Of a stretch of DNA of 64,000 nt, positions 34,271 to 46,085 are shown piece by piece (the stretch's first letter is position 1; the number at the start of each line of letters is the position of its first letter). Below the pieces are notes generated by a model. That model saw only the letters and a list, made by a program, of their open reading frames with translations, did no database searches and was not told the origin of the DNA. Position numbers and translations under genes: made by a program. Source of the stretch: Gnetum montanum (Eukaryota > Streptophyta > Gnetopsida > Gnetales > Gnetaceae); contig MNCI01019073.1 of NCBI GenBank assembly GCA_015680685.1, positions 118,102 to 182,101 of the forward strand. The letters are read 5' to 3'.

Positions 34271-35130
34271 TGATGAATTGTATTTGGCCCAGAGCCCTAA
34301 TATTGAATACCCGATATCAAGGCCCAAGAAGCAATGTCGGATATCTAATATTGCAGGGTGTATGCCAATCTATAAATATAGTGCTTGGGCACATAGTTTG
34401 AGGGAAGTTTTTTTGTCATAGCATAATAAAGCTGTTATAGTTTCTTTTCCCTAGAGTTAGAATATTTTCCAAAATGCCCAGAGTAGGAGTCATTGAGTGT
34501 ACAGATCTTTATTCAAGTACTATTGTACTTGGGCACGACAGTGTGTGCAACAATAAAGATGAGCTTTCATATCAAACTTTGTAGCACCTTGGCTAGCTTA
34601 AATATTTTATTCATGCATTTAATGTTTTATGCAATTTCATTTAATATTGCCAAGTAATTAAGCTAAAGTAAGATAGTTGGATTAAAAAACAATTAATTAA
34701 GCACATAAGTACGACTACTTCGAGCATGTGCGTGACACTTGTTAATCCTAGCAATGCTTAACATTTGGTAACCCAACAATGTTATATGTGTTCAGGATGG
34801 GTACAGAAAGTGGGATTGGATGCTTATGTTAGGATAGCTAGTTATTAATTAGCAAATAGATTAGTTAAAGTGGTCCACAAATTGAGTTTCAACTTGTTGT
34901 TAGTTATAGATAAATAAAATATAAAATAATAAAAATCATGTGTCCAAATTACACTTAACCATACAACTAAGCTTCACAAGTGTAGTTGGGAAGACAACGA
35001 TTGTCATAGTTAGCTTTCATGTCCTAGAACTTGTGTACTTAGGAACTTAAGGTCTGTAGAATTTGACTAGATTATGCATAAACACTTTTGATTCATATGG
35101 TTGGGTGTAGGGGTATCTCAACACTCATCA
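34271..35130 (+). repeat. Solo LTR (family B) nested in gag, copy 3
   Basis: The 860-base LTR runs TGATGAATTG ... CTCATCA with perfect flanking TGGGG (34266-34270 and 35131-35135). Same site and sequence type as at 16719 and 20877. The TATA-like TCTATAAATATAG is near 34370, and U3 carries GATATC twice and TAATATTG twice. Confidence 0.92.
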
Positions 35131-35915
35131 TGGGGGATGCCACCACCAAGGCAGCAATACCCTCATAGGCAACTAGATCCATATGGGCATTGTGTTTAAC
35201 AACCAACATCTCTATGTGACTTTTCTAGTCATGTTTCTTTTTAGTGTCACTACTAACCTTCAAAGTATTACAAAACTCATGCTCCATGTACTAGAGGGGA
35301 AATCCCATATCCCCATCATCCTTCTCATCCTTTAGCACATGCTGCACCACCCTCAACCTAATTACCACCTGCTCCATTCATGTAGGAAAAACTTTTTGTG
35401 TAGCCATAGTAGCATAATGCTACCAGGGCCATTAACTTATAGCCGACTCCTCAGCTGAGAGGTTTAGAACCTAGATCTTGTAAAAGACCATTCTTCCAAA
35501 CCAATTGCCCTACTAAGCCCTCACTTACTTATGTAGCTAGTCACCTTGTATCTCCTTCATCCTCTGCATATATTCCTTTTGAGAGCCCTTCAAACCAAGC
35601 ACCTTCCAAGATTTACATAGTTATGTTAACCCACATTGTATCTAATTGGATTAAGGCTAGAAACCTTCCTAGGAAAAGAAATGATCTTGGAAGTCCTCTC
35701 ATCTATTCGCAAATTTTTGGGAAAGAGCCATGCAAGGCTCTTCTTGACTTAGGTTCTATAGTTAATTTGATTTCTCATGAAATGTACAATGTTTGGAACC
35801 TACCTTAGCTCAAGAAGAGCAACATCCATTTAGAATTGGTAGATTAGTCCATCATTGTTCCTTTGGGACTAGTAGAAGATATTATGACCATTGTTTGTGG
35901 ATGGTCTTATTCTAT
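35131..35915 (+). pseudogene. gag end and aspartic protease, copy 3, interrupted
   Basis: Matches 21728-22580 of copy 2. The open piece 35623-35808 includes IFGKEPCKALLDLGS and VNLISHEMYNVWNLP: the protease Asp is kept but the triad reads DLG instead of DSG. The sequence is interrupted at 35915, after GGTCTTATTCTAT, by the family A element, and resumes at about 42727. Confidence 0.8.
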
Positions 35916-36717
35916 TGATGGGACGCAATATTGCATGGGCCGCAATATCGCATCCTCCCCTGCGATATCGTGGTGCACTGTCATATCTATAAATAAGAGG
36001 CGGCTCTCCCTTGTTTTCTCATCCTAGGCTAGACCATAGCGAAACTATGGCAGTTTTTTCACTCCAGAGATAGATTAATTTCCATGTGTCCACAGTAGGA
36101 ACTCCATAGTGAATAGATCTTTATTTGAGCAAACATTGTACCTGAACACAAGTTTGTGTACAGCAATAAAGACGAGCTTCTTGGATAAACCTTACAGTGC
36201 ATGGAATAGGCTAATTAGGACTTTTATTTACTGTTATTTATTACTTTTCATTTAAATGCTTTATTAGGAATTAATTCTTTCTCAACCCTTCTCTCCTAGT
36301 TAAGTGCCTCAGTATGACCACTTTGAGCATGTGTGTTACGCATGGTGATCCCAGCAACGACTAGCGTTTGGTAGCCATGGTTGCATCGGTTCAGGGTGTG
36401 TATAGTAAGTGGAAACGGATGTTGACGCTAGGTTAATTTAGACTTAGTTCATTAGTTAAGAGTTAGTTAGTTAATCTCTTCAACCCTTCACCTCAATAGC
36501 ATAGGAGATAAAACCAAAAAAGACATAAAAATCATATACCTCAGACTTACTTAACCATACACCATGACAAATACAAGTAAGTCTGGGAAGACAAAAAATA
36601 ATTAACCTTAAGTTTTCCATGAGGCATGTAGGCACTTAGTTTGCAGAGTTCAACCAAATCGTGCGTGTTACGCTCGTATTCGTATGGTTGAGTGTAGGGG
36701 TACCTTGCCACTCATCA
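35916..36717 (+). repeat. 5' LTR of the family A element
   Basis: 802 bases, TGATGGGACG ... CACTCATCA. U3 is only about 72 bases long, with GCAATATTGC, GCAATATCG and GCGATATCG, then TATAAATA at 35988-35995. It resembles the 3' LTR closely. Most visible differences are transitions at CG sites, plus a ~29-base shorter U3. Confidence 0.9.
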
Positions 36718-36718
36718 T

Positions 36719-36736
36719 TGGTGCCGTTGCTAGGGA
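36719..36736 (+). other. Primer binding site, tRNA-Asp type
   Basis: TGGTGCCGTTGCTAGGGA matches the complement of the plant tRNA-Asp 3' end at 15 of 18 bases, with three transitions. It sits one base after the LTR. Confidence 0.85.
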
Positions 36737-36859
36737 CTAAGTGTTTGTGCGCTAAGTAGAACATAAGAGATCATTCACATCGTTGGGAGCTTAAATGAAC
36801 CTTAGGGTTAATTAAACAAAAAATTATATAACGGTTAAATAGCACACCGATAAGACACA

Positions 36860-39671
36860 ATGTCTTCTTCTCATAAGAGCAACAGCCCACCTAGGGACAA
36901 TACTAGAGACAGTCGGCAATCAAAAACACATAACCAAGATCTGCCAACTCCTCAACAATATAGGGTGGAATATACTCATCCTGATGAGTATATATCTAAC
37001 TTTACTTTTATCCTCCATCAAGATGAACAGATGCACTAGAGAGACTTGCAAGGTAACATAGTGTTACCTCCAGATCGTGCAGTCCCCAACATGCTTCTCC
37101 ATGCTTTGGCATAGATTGGCATAACAGAATTATATGCTGAATATGTTATAGGTGATTTTGACACGAGGGATTACCATCCCATAGCTTTACAATGTATGAA
37201 AGACTCAAGGTAGGAGAGCCAACATACACTGTTGAAGGAAAAAGAGGTCCCACACATCCTAAGTGAAATCAGAGATGGTGAACCACTTATAATGGGTTCT
37301 CTATCAAAAGATGTTCCTCCTCCTAATGATAGTGAGAAGGTGGGGTATCAAAACCTATGCTCCATGATATACAACCCTGGTTCTAATCCTCATGAACATC
37401 AGCTATTCACTGAGGGGACAACAACACATGACAAGGATGGGCACTTAGATCGTCATCACGATCAGGGCTGAAGCCGCAAAAGAGAAGGTAGGAAACATCG
37501 TCATGGCGATGGTTCTCCTTCTTCTTCCCCTTCTTCACAACATTCACCCTCTCCTTTCACATTTGTACGGAGCCATCATGAGCATAACGGTGAGGATAGA
37601 GGTAGGCAAAATGAGAGACCTCGACGAGAGAGTCGAGAGAGAGGACAAGGGCATGAACGAAGGGAAAGTAGAGAACAACGCAGACATCACAAGCATCATG
37701 AAAAAGATGATCATGACAAACTTCTACTTGCAACCCGAAGTATGCTTGATATAATGAAGGCTATAAGAATTCCAACAAGGCATTTAAAGGACAGTTGGAT
37801 CAAGCGCTTAGACATGAATAACATCCCATGCTTTGAAGGAGGATATAACGCGGATCTACAACATCATTTATAGGCATTCCACGATGCCTACGCCTTGCNC
37901 GCGGATCTGCAACATCATTTATAGGCATTCCACGATGCCTACGCCTTGCAAAACATTGAGAATGAGTGGCAGAAATTGAAGTTGTTTCCTAGGACACTCA
38001 TCAAGGAAGCAGAGAGTTGGTACCAATCCTTAGAACCGGAAACCATTAGGAGGTGGAGTATGATGTTAGAACTCTTCAACGATAAATATCAAACATACTC
38101 CAGAGTGTCTAATTTGCATAAGTAGATCCAAGGATGGAAGCAAGGTACTCATGAACCCTTGGATGCTGCCATGGGCTGATACTATGCATTGTTACATCGT
38201 TGCCTGGGCCATGGTTATGCACAATGGGACCAACTTTGCCACATCACAGATGGGCTAAGGCATGAGAGTAGGAGAACCCTTGGGACTTATGCCCAAGGGA
38301 GATTATCAGAACTTATAGCCCATGAAATACATCGCTTGTTGGAACAAGTAGCAAAAGAAGAAGGTGAGCTACAAAAAAGGGAAAGTGCGGAAGAATACAA
38401 CCGTGATCCTTCTCTTCGAAAGAAGGGAATAAAATTTTGCGATGAAGAGGATGAGTCACCACTCGAAGAGTTGGTGAACAGGAAAAACCTTACTGATTCA
38501 AAAGCTAACAAAAGAAGTATCAGCTAAGGTGGATCAACTGTGGGATTCCTTAAACTCTAGACTTGAAATTGTTTTGAAAATTGTAGAAGAATCTAAGCAG
38601 GAATAAAGTAGTAACAAGAACAAGACAAAGCGGAGAGATTTAGGCCCTACACATAACATAGGTAAGGGGAAAATTACTATCTCCAATGAGGTTGTGGATT
38701 CAGACAGACAATGACAGTGGATGTGAGATATGCCACTATGACCATCCTAAGGGATGTTGTCCAATCATCTCACATCTACAAGAGTCTGGGGTGTATGCAC
38801 TCAACCCGAGACTCAACAAATGATAGACACCCTATAGGTTACCTTATCCTCAAGGTAACCCAAGACAGTTCCACCAACCATTGACATACTATCCAAGTGG
38901 AACTCTACCACAACCCATCGAACAACATTAGCAGTGGCAATACCCACAGTCATGGGGGATGCCACCGCCAAAACATCAATACCCTTACTGATAACCTGAT
39001 CCTTATGGCTATTATGTGCAGCAGCTGGTTTCTCCAAGTGACTCTATGGATCACACAACTCCCCAACATCACTACCAAGTTCAGGAGTACTTTAGGAGGA
39101 CTCCTTCTCCTCTGGGAGGTATCCCACATACTTACCATCCTCCAACTCCATCCGCATCTCTTCCACCTATAGTTCCCATACCTCCTGCTCCAACAATGCA
39201 AGGGGAACCCCCTACCCAACCGCAGCAACATAACGCTACGAGAGCCATAAACATTCAACCTGCTACTGGTTCTGACAACTGTAAAAAGAGAAGACCTTTC
39301 TTTATAACCAAAAGCCCAGACAAGCTCTCACAACAAGCAGTTGAGTCTCTGATCACTCCTCCAACATACAAAACTTTGGAGCACCCTTCGGTCCAACAAC
39401 AGAGCTCCATGCATACGGTTATGTTAACGCATACTATAACCAAATGGATCAAGGTAGGCCACCTTCCCAGGAAACTCTCTAATCTTGGGAGTCCCCTAAT
39501 TTATCTACAAATCACTGAGAACGAACCACATAAGGCTCTTCTTGACTCAAGTTCTGGAGTCAACTTAATATCATGAGAGATGTATCAAGCCTGGAACCTC
39601 CCCCAACTTAAGAAGAGCAACATTCAACTTGAGCTGGCAGACTAGTCCATCACCATTCCCTCGGGATTGGT
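36860..39671 (+). pseudogene. gag and start of protease, family A element
   Basis: ATG at 36860 opens MSSSHKSNSPPRDN. Then VEYTHPDEYISNF, a basic Arg/His-rich middle (37440-37720), the gag core (LDMNNIPCFEGGYN, LFNDKYQTYSRVSNLHK) and an intact stretch 38189-38527 (LGHGYAQWDQLCHI, TYAQGRLSELIAHEIHRLL). A CEICHYDHPKGCC zinc-knuckle-like motif lies near 38730. The 186-codon ORF 39016-39576 runs Pro-rich linker to protease, ending HKALLDS then SSGVNLIS: the DSG triad reads DSS. Only a few stops interrupt it. A 50-base duplication around the N at 37899 is an assembly fault that shifts the frame. The sequence enters the N gap at 39672. Confidence 0.8.
37848..37949. other. Assembly artefact: repeated 50 bases around a single N
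   Basis: The ~50 bases before the N at 37899 (from GCGGATCTACAACATC to CTACGCCTTGC) are repeated after it with one difference. This looks like two contig ends that overlap but were not merged. Confidence 0.85.
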
Positions 39672-40544
39672 NNNNNNNNNNNNNNNNNNNNNNNNNNNNN
39701 NNNNNNNNNNNNNNNNNNNNNNNNNNNNNNNNNNNNNNNNNNNNNNNNNNNNNNNNNNNNNNNNNNNNNNNNNNNNNNNNNNNNNNNNNNNNNNNNNNNN
39801 NNNNNNNNNNNNNNNNNNNNNNNNNNNNNNNNNNNNNNNNNNNNNNNNNNNNNNNNNNNNNNNNNNNNNNNNNNNNNNNNNNNNNNNNNNNNNNNNNNNN
39901 NNNNNNNNNNNNNNNNNNNNNNNNNNNNNNNNNNNNNNNNNNNNNNNNNNNNNNNNNNNNNNNNNNNNNNNNNNNNNNNNNNNNNNNNNNNNNNNNNNNN
40001 NNNNNNNNNNNNNNNNNNNNNNNNNNNNNNNNNNNNNNNNNNNNNNNNNNNNNNNNNNNNNNNNNNNNNNNNNNNNNNNNNNNNNNNNNNNNNNNNNNNN
40101 NNNNNNNNNNNNNNNNNNNNNNNNNNNNNNNNNNNNNNNNNNNNNNNNNNNNNNNNNNNNNNNNNNNNNNNNNNNNNNNNNNNNNNNNNNNNNNNNNNNN
40201 NNNNNNNNNNNNNNNNNNNNNNNNNNNNNNNNNNNNNNNNNNNNNNNNNNNNNNNNNNNNNNNNNNNNNNNNNNNNNNNNNNNNNNNNNNNNNNNNNNNN
40301 NNNNNNNNNNNNNNNNNNNNNNNNNNNNNNNNNNNNNNNNNNNNNNNNNNNNNNNNNNNNNNNNNNNNNNNNNNNNNNNNNNNNNNNNNNNNNNNNNNNN
40401 NNNNNNNNNNNNNNNNNNNNNNNNNNNNNNNNNNNNNNNNNNNNNNNNNNNNNNNNNNNNNNNNNNNNNNNNNNNNNNNNNNNNNNNNNNNNNNNNNNNN
40501 NNNNNNNNNNNNNNNNNNNNNNNNNNNNNNNNNNNNNNNNNNNN
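39672..40544. other. Assembly gap (873 N)
   Basis: Unsequenced, inside the family A element, between protease and the post-integrase region. If the length is right it is about 3 kb too short to hold a full pol. Confidence 0.99.
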
Positions 40545-41898
40545 TATCGGAAGCTGAGCACATAAAAATAAGAAGTCTTTGCATGGTGTGGTTCTCACGC
40601 ATAAAAACATAAAACACAAAAAAAAAAGAAACAAAGTGAGAATTCAAAGCACACCCCTTAGATGAAATAATTATTTGGGCTACAAGCATTGGTTATGGAA
40701 CTAAAATAAAAATGTTCCCTCTAACCAAGGCCCTTGCTTCCCATTCTCTCCTCCTTTGTTTCGTCAGAATGGTGGTGGCTCTTTGGAGATGCATTCTTGT
40801 TATTCAAGGGGATGGATTAGCTGAATGCATTGATGTGAAGTCACTGGACATGGTTGGTTTGAGGCTGAAGTTGGAATGAGATTTGCCAAGTAACATTAAT
40901 CATGCAACACACAAGGGGCTATACACCACCTTGTTCTTGAGACTCCATTCCATTCTCCTCTCTCCATCCTTCTCTCCATTGTTCACCTCATTACTGGTTG
41001 TATTACTAGTGGATATTTTAGTAGATGCATTATTTTCTTTTTGGTAAATTCTTGTGGTTAAGACTTTAACTCTTGTTCCAAATGACATTCCCAAAGCCTA
41101 CGGACTCTTTGAATGTGGGCTTGTCAAGGCATTAAGGGCATGAGCCTGCTTTGGGGAGGACCTACTGGCATTCCTATTTGGTACACCAGTTAACTTCTTT
41201 TCCTTAACATTTTTGCAATCTATTTTATTTTGTTCATTTCCATCTTGACATCCATTTCATAAATGTTATAGTTGTTCCTTTTTCTTCATCTTTCTTGTTC
41301 CTTTTTCTTTCTCCATTCTAACACTGCCAGAGGTTCGCGATTAGTCATGGGGGTACGGGGCCCAATTTTTTCGATTTTCTCCTAACCCCCACACCTTCAG
41401 TAGTCATCATTAATATATCTCCAGAACTGCAATCAGCCATACCACAACCCAACCAATGGACTCTTCACTGAAGCAAGGTATCAACTGCATTGAAATTCAT
41501 TTACCCTTGCTAATATAAGACTGTGTTATATGTGCAGATGGTAATCATACAACAATGGATTGGATCTGGAAGGAACACTTGGAATGGAGCGATGCTAAAG
41601 CAGCTATGCAAGGAGCAAGATCGATGACGCTCTTATGGATGGATAATGAAAGGTGAAATCTTGGTGTTGGTAGCAGCAAAACTTTTTTTTCTCTCTCTTT
41701 CTGAAGCTGCCAAATGAGGCCTGATGTCAATGTAATAAGGTGTTCACTCTTGTTGTCATGAACACCAGTTTTTTTGTCTTGTAATGATGATCTGTTCACA
41801 TGTCATCCCATTAGTTCCATTGAGTCAATAATCCCATACCTTCCTGATATTATTGTAAATAACTCAATGACAAGTTTTCATTTAGTCATGGGGGTATG
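40545..41898 (+). mobile_element. Post-pol region of the family A element
   Basis: Resumes at the AAGTCTTTGCATGGTGTGG block (40574) that lies after integrase in copies 2-4, and includes GAGCCTGCTTTGGGGAGGA (41144), shared with 1710. A small ORF-like ATGGATTGGATCTGGAAG at 41554 sits where the extra ORF begins in other copies, but the ORF is absent. It ends with the tract CATGGGGGTA. The rest holds nothing recognisable. Confidence 0.7.
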
Positions 41899-42723
41899 AT
41901 GGGACGCGATATCGTGGTTGTCACGATATCGCATCCCTTGCAATATCACGTACATGATATCGTATCCTCCCTCGCGATATCATGGTGCGTTGTCATATCT
42001 ATAAATAAGAGGTGGCTCTCCCTTGTTTCCTCATCCTATGCTAGATCATAGTGAAACTCTGGTAGTTTTCCACTCTAGAGATAAATTACTTTCCATGTTC
42101 CCGCAGTAGGAACTCTAGAGTGAAAGGATCTTTATTTGAGCAAACATTGTACCTGAACACAAGTTTGTGTACGGCAATAAAGATGAGCTTCTTGGATAAA
42201 CCTTGCAGTGCATGGAATAGGCTAATTAGGACTTTTATTTACTGTTATTTATTACTTGTCATTTAAATGCTTTATTAGGAATTAATTCTTTCTTAACCCT
42301 TCTCTCTTAGTTAAGTGCCTCAGTACGACCACTTCGAGCACGTGCATTACGCGTGGTGATCCCAGCAACGACTAGCGTTTGGTAGCCACGGTTGCATTGG
42401 TTCAGGGTGTGTACAGTAAGTGGGAACGGATGCTAACGCCAGGTTAATTTAGACTTAGTTCATTAGTTAAGAGTTAGTTAGTTAATCTCTTCAACCCTTC
42501 ACCTCAATAGCATAGGAGATAAAATCGAAAAAGACATAAAAATCATATACCTCAGACTTACTTAACCATACATCGTGACAAATACAAGTAAGTCTGGGAA
42601 GACAATGAATAATTAACCTTAAGTGTTTCATGAGGCGTGTAGGCACCTAGTTTGAGGAGTTCAACTGGATCGCGCGTGTTACGCTCGTATTCGTATGGTT
42701 GAGTGTAGGGGTACCTCGTCACT
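41899..42723 (+). repeat. 3' LTR of the family A element
   Basis: Starts TGATGGGACG after the polypurine tract. The terminal CATCA appears deleted together with part of the target site. U3 is about 29 bases longer than in the 5' LTR and holds five GATATC-type palindromes before TATAAATA at 42000-42007. Confidence 0.88.
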
Positions 42724-42726
42724 TAT

Positions 42727-45700
42727 CGATTTTCTAGTAATCAAAGTTCAGAATTGTAAGGGGGATTTTGCAATCATTAGGAAGAGGACATGGCTATAAG
42801 AGATATTTCCCTGAAAATCTCCAACAAAAATATATTTAAAAAGATCGAGAAGAAATGAGTTCCATGCATCGTGTATAGTGATACAGGGTGCAACTACATG
42901 CAAAAACTTTCGTTTGTGAAAAGAGCATCCATTTTTTCATGTAAGCAGTGTACAAATAAGAGAAATATTCAGAGGTACCTATATGTAATAGCCACAAAAT
43001 AGGAGGGCACCCAGTGGTTGACAACTAATCTTGGAAGTGGCACACTTTGCATAGAACCTATTGAGAGCCTGACATGTGCCTATGTTAAAGGCATGGATGA
43101 ACTAGAGCAAGTTCATCACCAACTCTCTGATAATGCAAATGATGATATCAATTGGGAAGAGTTGGAAATCCTTGAAAATTTTAAACAAGAGCCCTTAGAG
43201 TTGAAAACTCTACTTATCATCATTGCATTTTTGAAAAATGACAAACTAGTAATCATCAATGCCAATCTTGCTCCTAAACAAAAATGGATAATATTGAGGG
43301 TGGTCAACAAATGGCCAATACCTTTGCTTGGTCATATCCTAAACTCACAGGGATTGATCTTAAGATATGCCAACATCGTATCTACACTAATCTGGCCATG
43401 AAGCCAAAAAGGTAACCACAGTAGTAGTTAAACATCAAATTGAAGCAAATCATCAAAGAGAAAATCAAACAACTCCTCAAGGTAGGGTTTATCTGTCCCA
43501 CTATGAATAATGAGTGGATTACTCCACTCATGATTGTGCCAAAGAAAGGTGGCAAGTGATGGATCTACATTGAACTCTAGTTATTGAATATGGCAACATT
43601 CATAGATCACTTTCTATTGCCATTTATGGATTAAGTGTTGGATATTATATCTAGGCATAGCTATTAACTTTTTGGATGGTTATAGTGGCTATAATCAAAT
43701 CCAGATTGCATGAGAGGATTAGGCCAAAATAACATTCATGAGTTCCTAAGGGATGTTTGCATATTGAAAGGTGCCTTTTGGTCTATGCGATGCTCTTGCA
43801 ACATTCCAACACATGGTCTTAAGCATTTTTCGTAACAGATTTCTAGTAGGATGGAAGTCTTCATAGATGACTTCTCCACCAATGCCACCACATTTGAGCA
43901 AGCCTTGGACTACCTTGAGCAACTGCTTAAAAGGTGTGGGGAGGCAAATCTTTAGTTCAATTGTTAAAAGAGCCATTTGATGGTCCAGGAAGGCATTGTA
44001 CTATGGCACAAAATTTCTTAGGCAGGGATTGAGGTGGATCCTAAAAAGATAAGGGTCATCCAAGGAATAACTAGCCAACTAGAAACTATTAAAGATGTTT
44101 GTTTATTCAATGGACACGCTGCCTACTATCAACATTTCATAGAGATTTTCTCTAGGATTGTAAAATTGTTAGTTGAGCTGACAAAGAAAGATGCTCCATT
44201 CATCTGAACCAATGAATGCAAAAATGCATTCAAGAGCCTTAAGGAGAGGCTTGTACAGACTCTAATTCTACAAGTACTTGACTAGTCTAAAATAGTTTAT
44301 ATAGTGAAAAATGCATCAAATTATGCCTTGGGAGCTATTCTTATGCAAATGCACAACAAGAAATGTCCATATTACATTTATTGTGCAAGTCAAAGCATTG
44401 TGCATGCACAACTAAATTACACCACAACAAAGAAAGAACTAATGGTGGTGGTGTATGCTCTAGAGAAGTTTAGGCACTATGTTCTTGGATACAAGTGTTT
44501 GTGCACACTAACCACAGTGCCATTTGCTTCCTCATGAATAAGCCAATAGTCAGCGTGCGTATCATATGTTGGTTAGTGATCTTGTAGGAGTTCGATCTTA
44601 CAATGGTAGATCAAAAGGAAACTGAGAATGTGATTATTGATTACTTGTCTTGGTTATGAAGGGATAAGAAAGAGGAGGAGAGCCTGCTCTTTGCCCAATT
44701 TTCTTATAAACTTCTCTTTATAGGTGCAATAAATGAACAACTTCTCAATGAACCAAAATGGTATGATGGCTCCTCACTTATCTTCTCACTCAAGAAATGC
44801 CACAAGATCTAGACTATAGGAAGAAACAACAGTTTCTTCATCAGTCCAAATGCTTCATGGAAATCAACAGACATTTACAAGGTGTATGTTGATGGCCTAG
44901 TTCGTGGATGTGTGCTTGATGCCAATCAACTATGCATTCTCTAGGGCTCTGATGAGAATTCTTGTGGGCCCCACTATGCTGGGAAATGCATAGCCATTAA
45001 GATCCTAATGGCAGGGTATTATTGGCCAATCATCTTCAGGGACACCCACCAATTTGTTTGCTCTTATAATTGTTCTCAATGAGATGATGGAATGATCACG
45101 TGAGTGGAGGGACTTCAATAGTGGATTCAATCACTAGAACCCTTCGACATCTAGGGCATCAACTTCATGGATCCCATCACACCCATGTCAAATAAAATGA
45201 CATACATAATCATTGCCATTGATTACTACACAAAATGGGTAGAAGTAGTAGTCTTCATCGACATTTCATCATCTACTGCTGCACGGTTTGTACAAAAAAA
45301 TGTTGTAAATAGGTTTGGAATGCCACATGCACTGATTTATAACAACGAAACCCATTTTACAAGCACTATCTTTTACAAGATTATGCAATGCTTAGGGTTG
45401 AACATAAACTAACAACACCCTACCACCCCCAAGCTAATGATCAGGAAAAAGTTACTAATAAGGAGATCACATAGATTCTGATAAGAGCTGTTAGCAAATA
45501 TAGGAGAGACTAGAGCATAANATGATAAGAGCTGTTAGCAAATATAGGAGAGACTAGAGCATAAAACTAAATGATGCCCTCTAGGCATATTGCTCAACAT
45601 AGAAACTTCCTATAGGATACTCTCCCTATGAGCTAGTGTATAAAAAATTATCAACTCTACCTATCCAGTTTGAGCTTTGTACACTTTCAATGGCCTATGA

Positions 45701-46085
45701 CTTAGACCTTGACATTAGCCTATCACAAAAAGAAATATTAATAAACCTAAATGTGCTAAATGAAAATTGATTGGTAGCCCTATCTTTGGATGAAATGCAT
45801 AAGGCATTCAACAAAAAGTGTCATGACCTTAGAATATGGAAAGTAAAATTTCAACCTAGAGACAAAGTCCTCTACTAGAACCCCACACACATACGTTAAA
45901 AGACAAATTCATAAACACTATGGGAGGGGCTTTATATTATCTATGAAACCTTTCCTTCTAAGGCCATGTTAATCTACAAAATTGAGAGTTTAAACAAAAA
46001 GTAGCTAGTCAACATGTAACAAGTAAAACCTTTTCATGAACCTAAGGAAGCTAGTGCAACAAACACCTCATTGGATGGACAACTA
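42727..46085 (+). pseudogene. pol of element copy 3: RT, RNase H, integrase (decayed)
   Basis: Continues copy 3 after the nested element and matches 22573-25935 of copy 2 almost base for base. RT has VPKKGGK and an intact IDD box (43863-43871). The RNase H open piece 44304-44537 carries NASNYALGAILMQM, AQLNYTTTKKELMVVVYALEKF. The integrase open piece 45167-45412 has AIDYYTKWVE, but the second catalytic Asp is changed (YNNETHF for YDN). Some Gln codons are CAA here where copy 2 has TAA (44392, 45431), so the stops arose after the copies split. The N at 45521 marks an unmerged overlap. Confidence 0.85.
45485..45562. other. Assembly artefact: repeated ~37 bases around a single N
   Basis: ATAAGAGCTGTTAGCAAATA and the bases following occur just before and just after the N at 45521. 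It looks like an unmerged contig overlap. Confidence 0.85.

Larger units (their letters stand above)
35916..42723 (+). mobile_element. Family A Ty3/Athila-like element, nested in copy 3
   Basis: Two LTRs (35916-36717 and 41899-42723), a primer site, gag and protease, an N gap, a post-integrase-like region, and a polypurine tract, all on the + strand. It splits copy 3, whose sequence resumes with CGATTTTCTAGTAATC. The target site TCTAT lies before it; after it only TAT remains, as if 7 bases (CATCATC) were lost across the LTR end and target. Its reading frames are far more intact than those of the host copy, so it is younger. No pol is visible, unless it lies in the gap. Confidence 0.88.

Noticed and set aside
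39571-40689. Very long ORFs around 39571-40689
   Set aside because: They run through 873 N.
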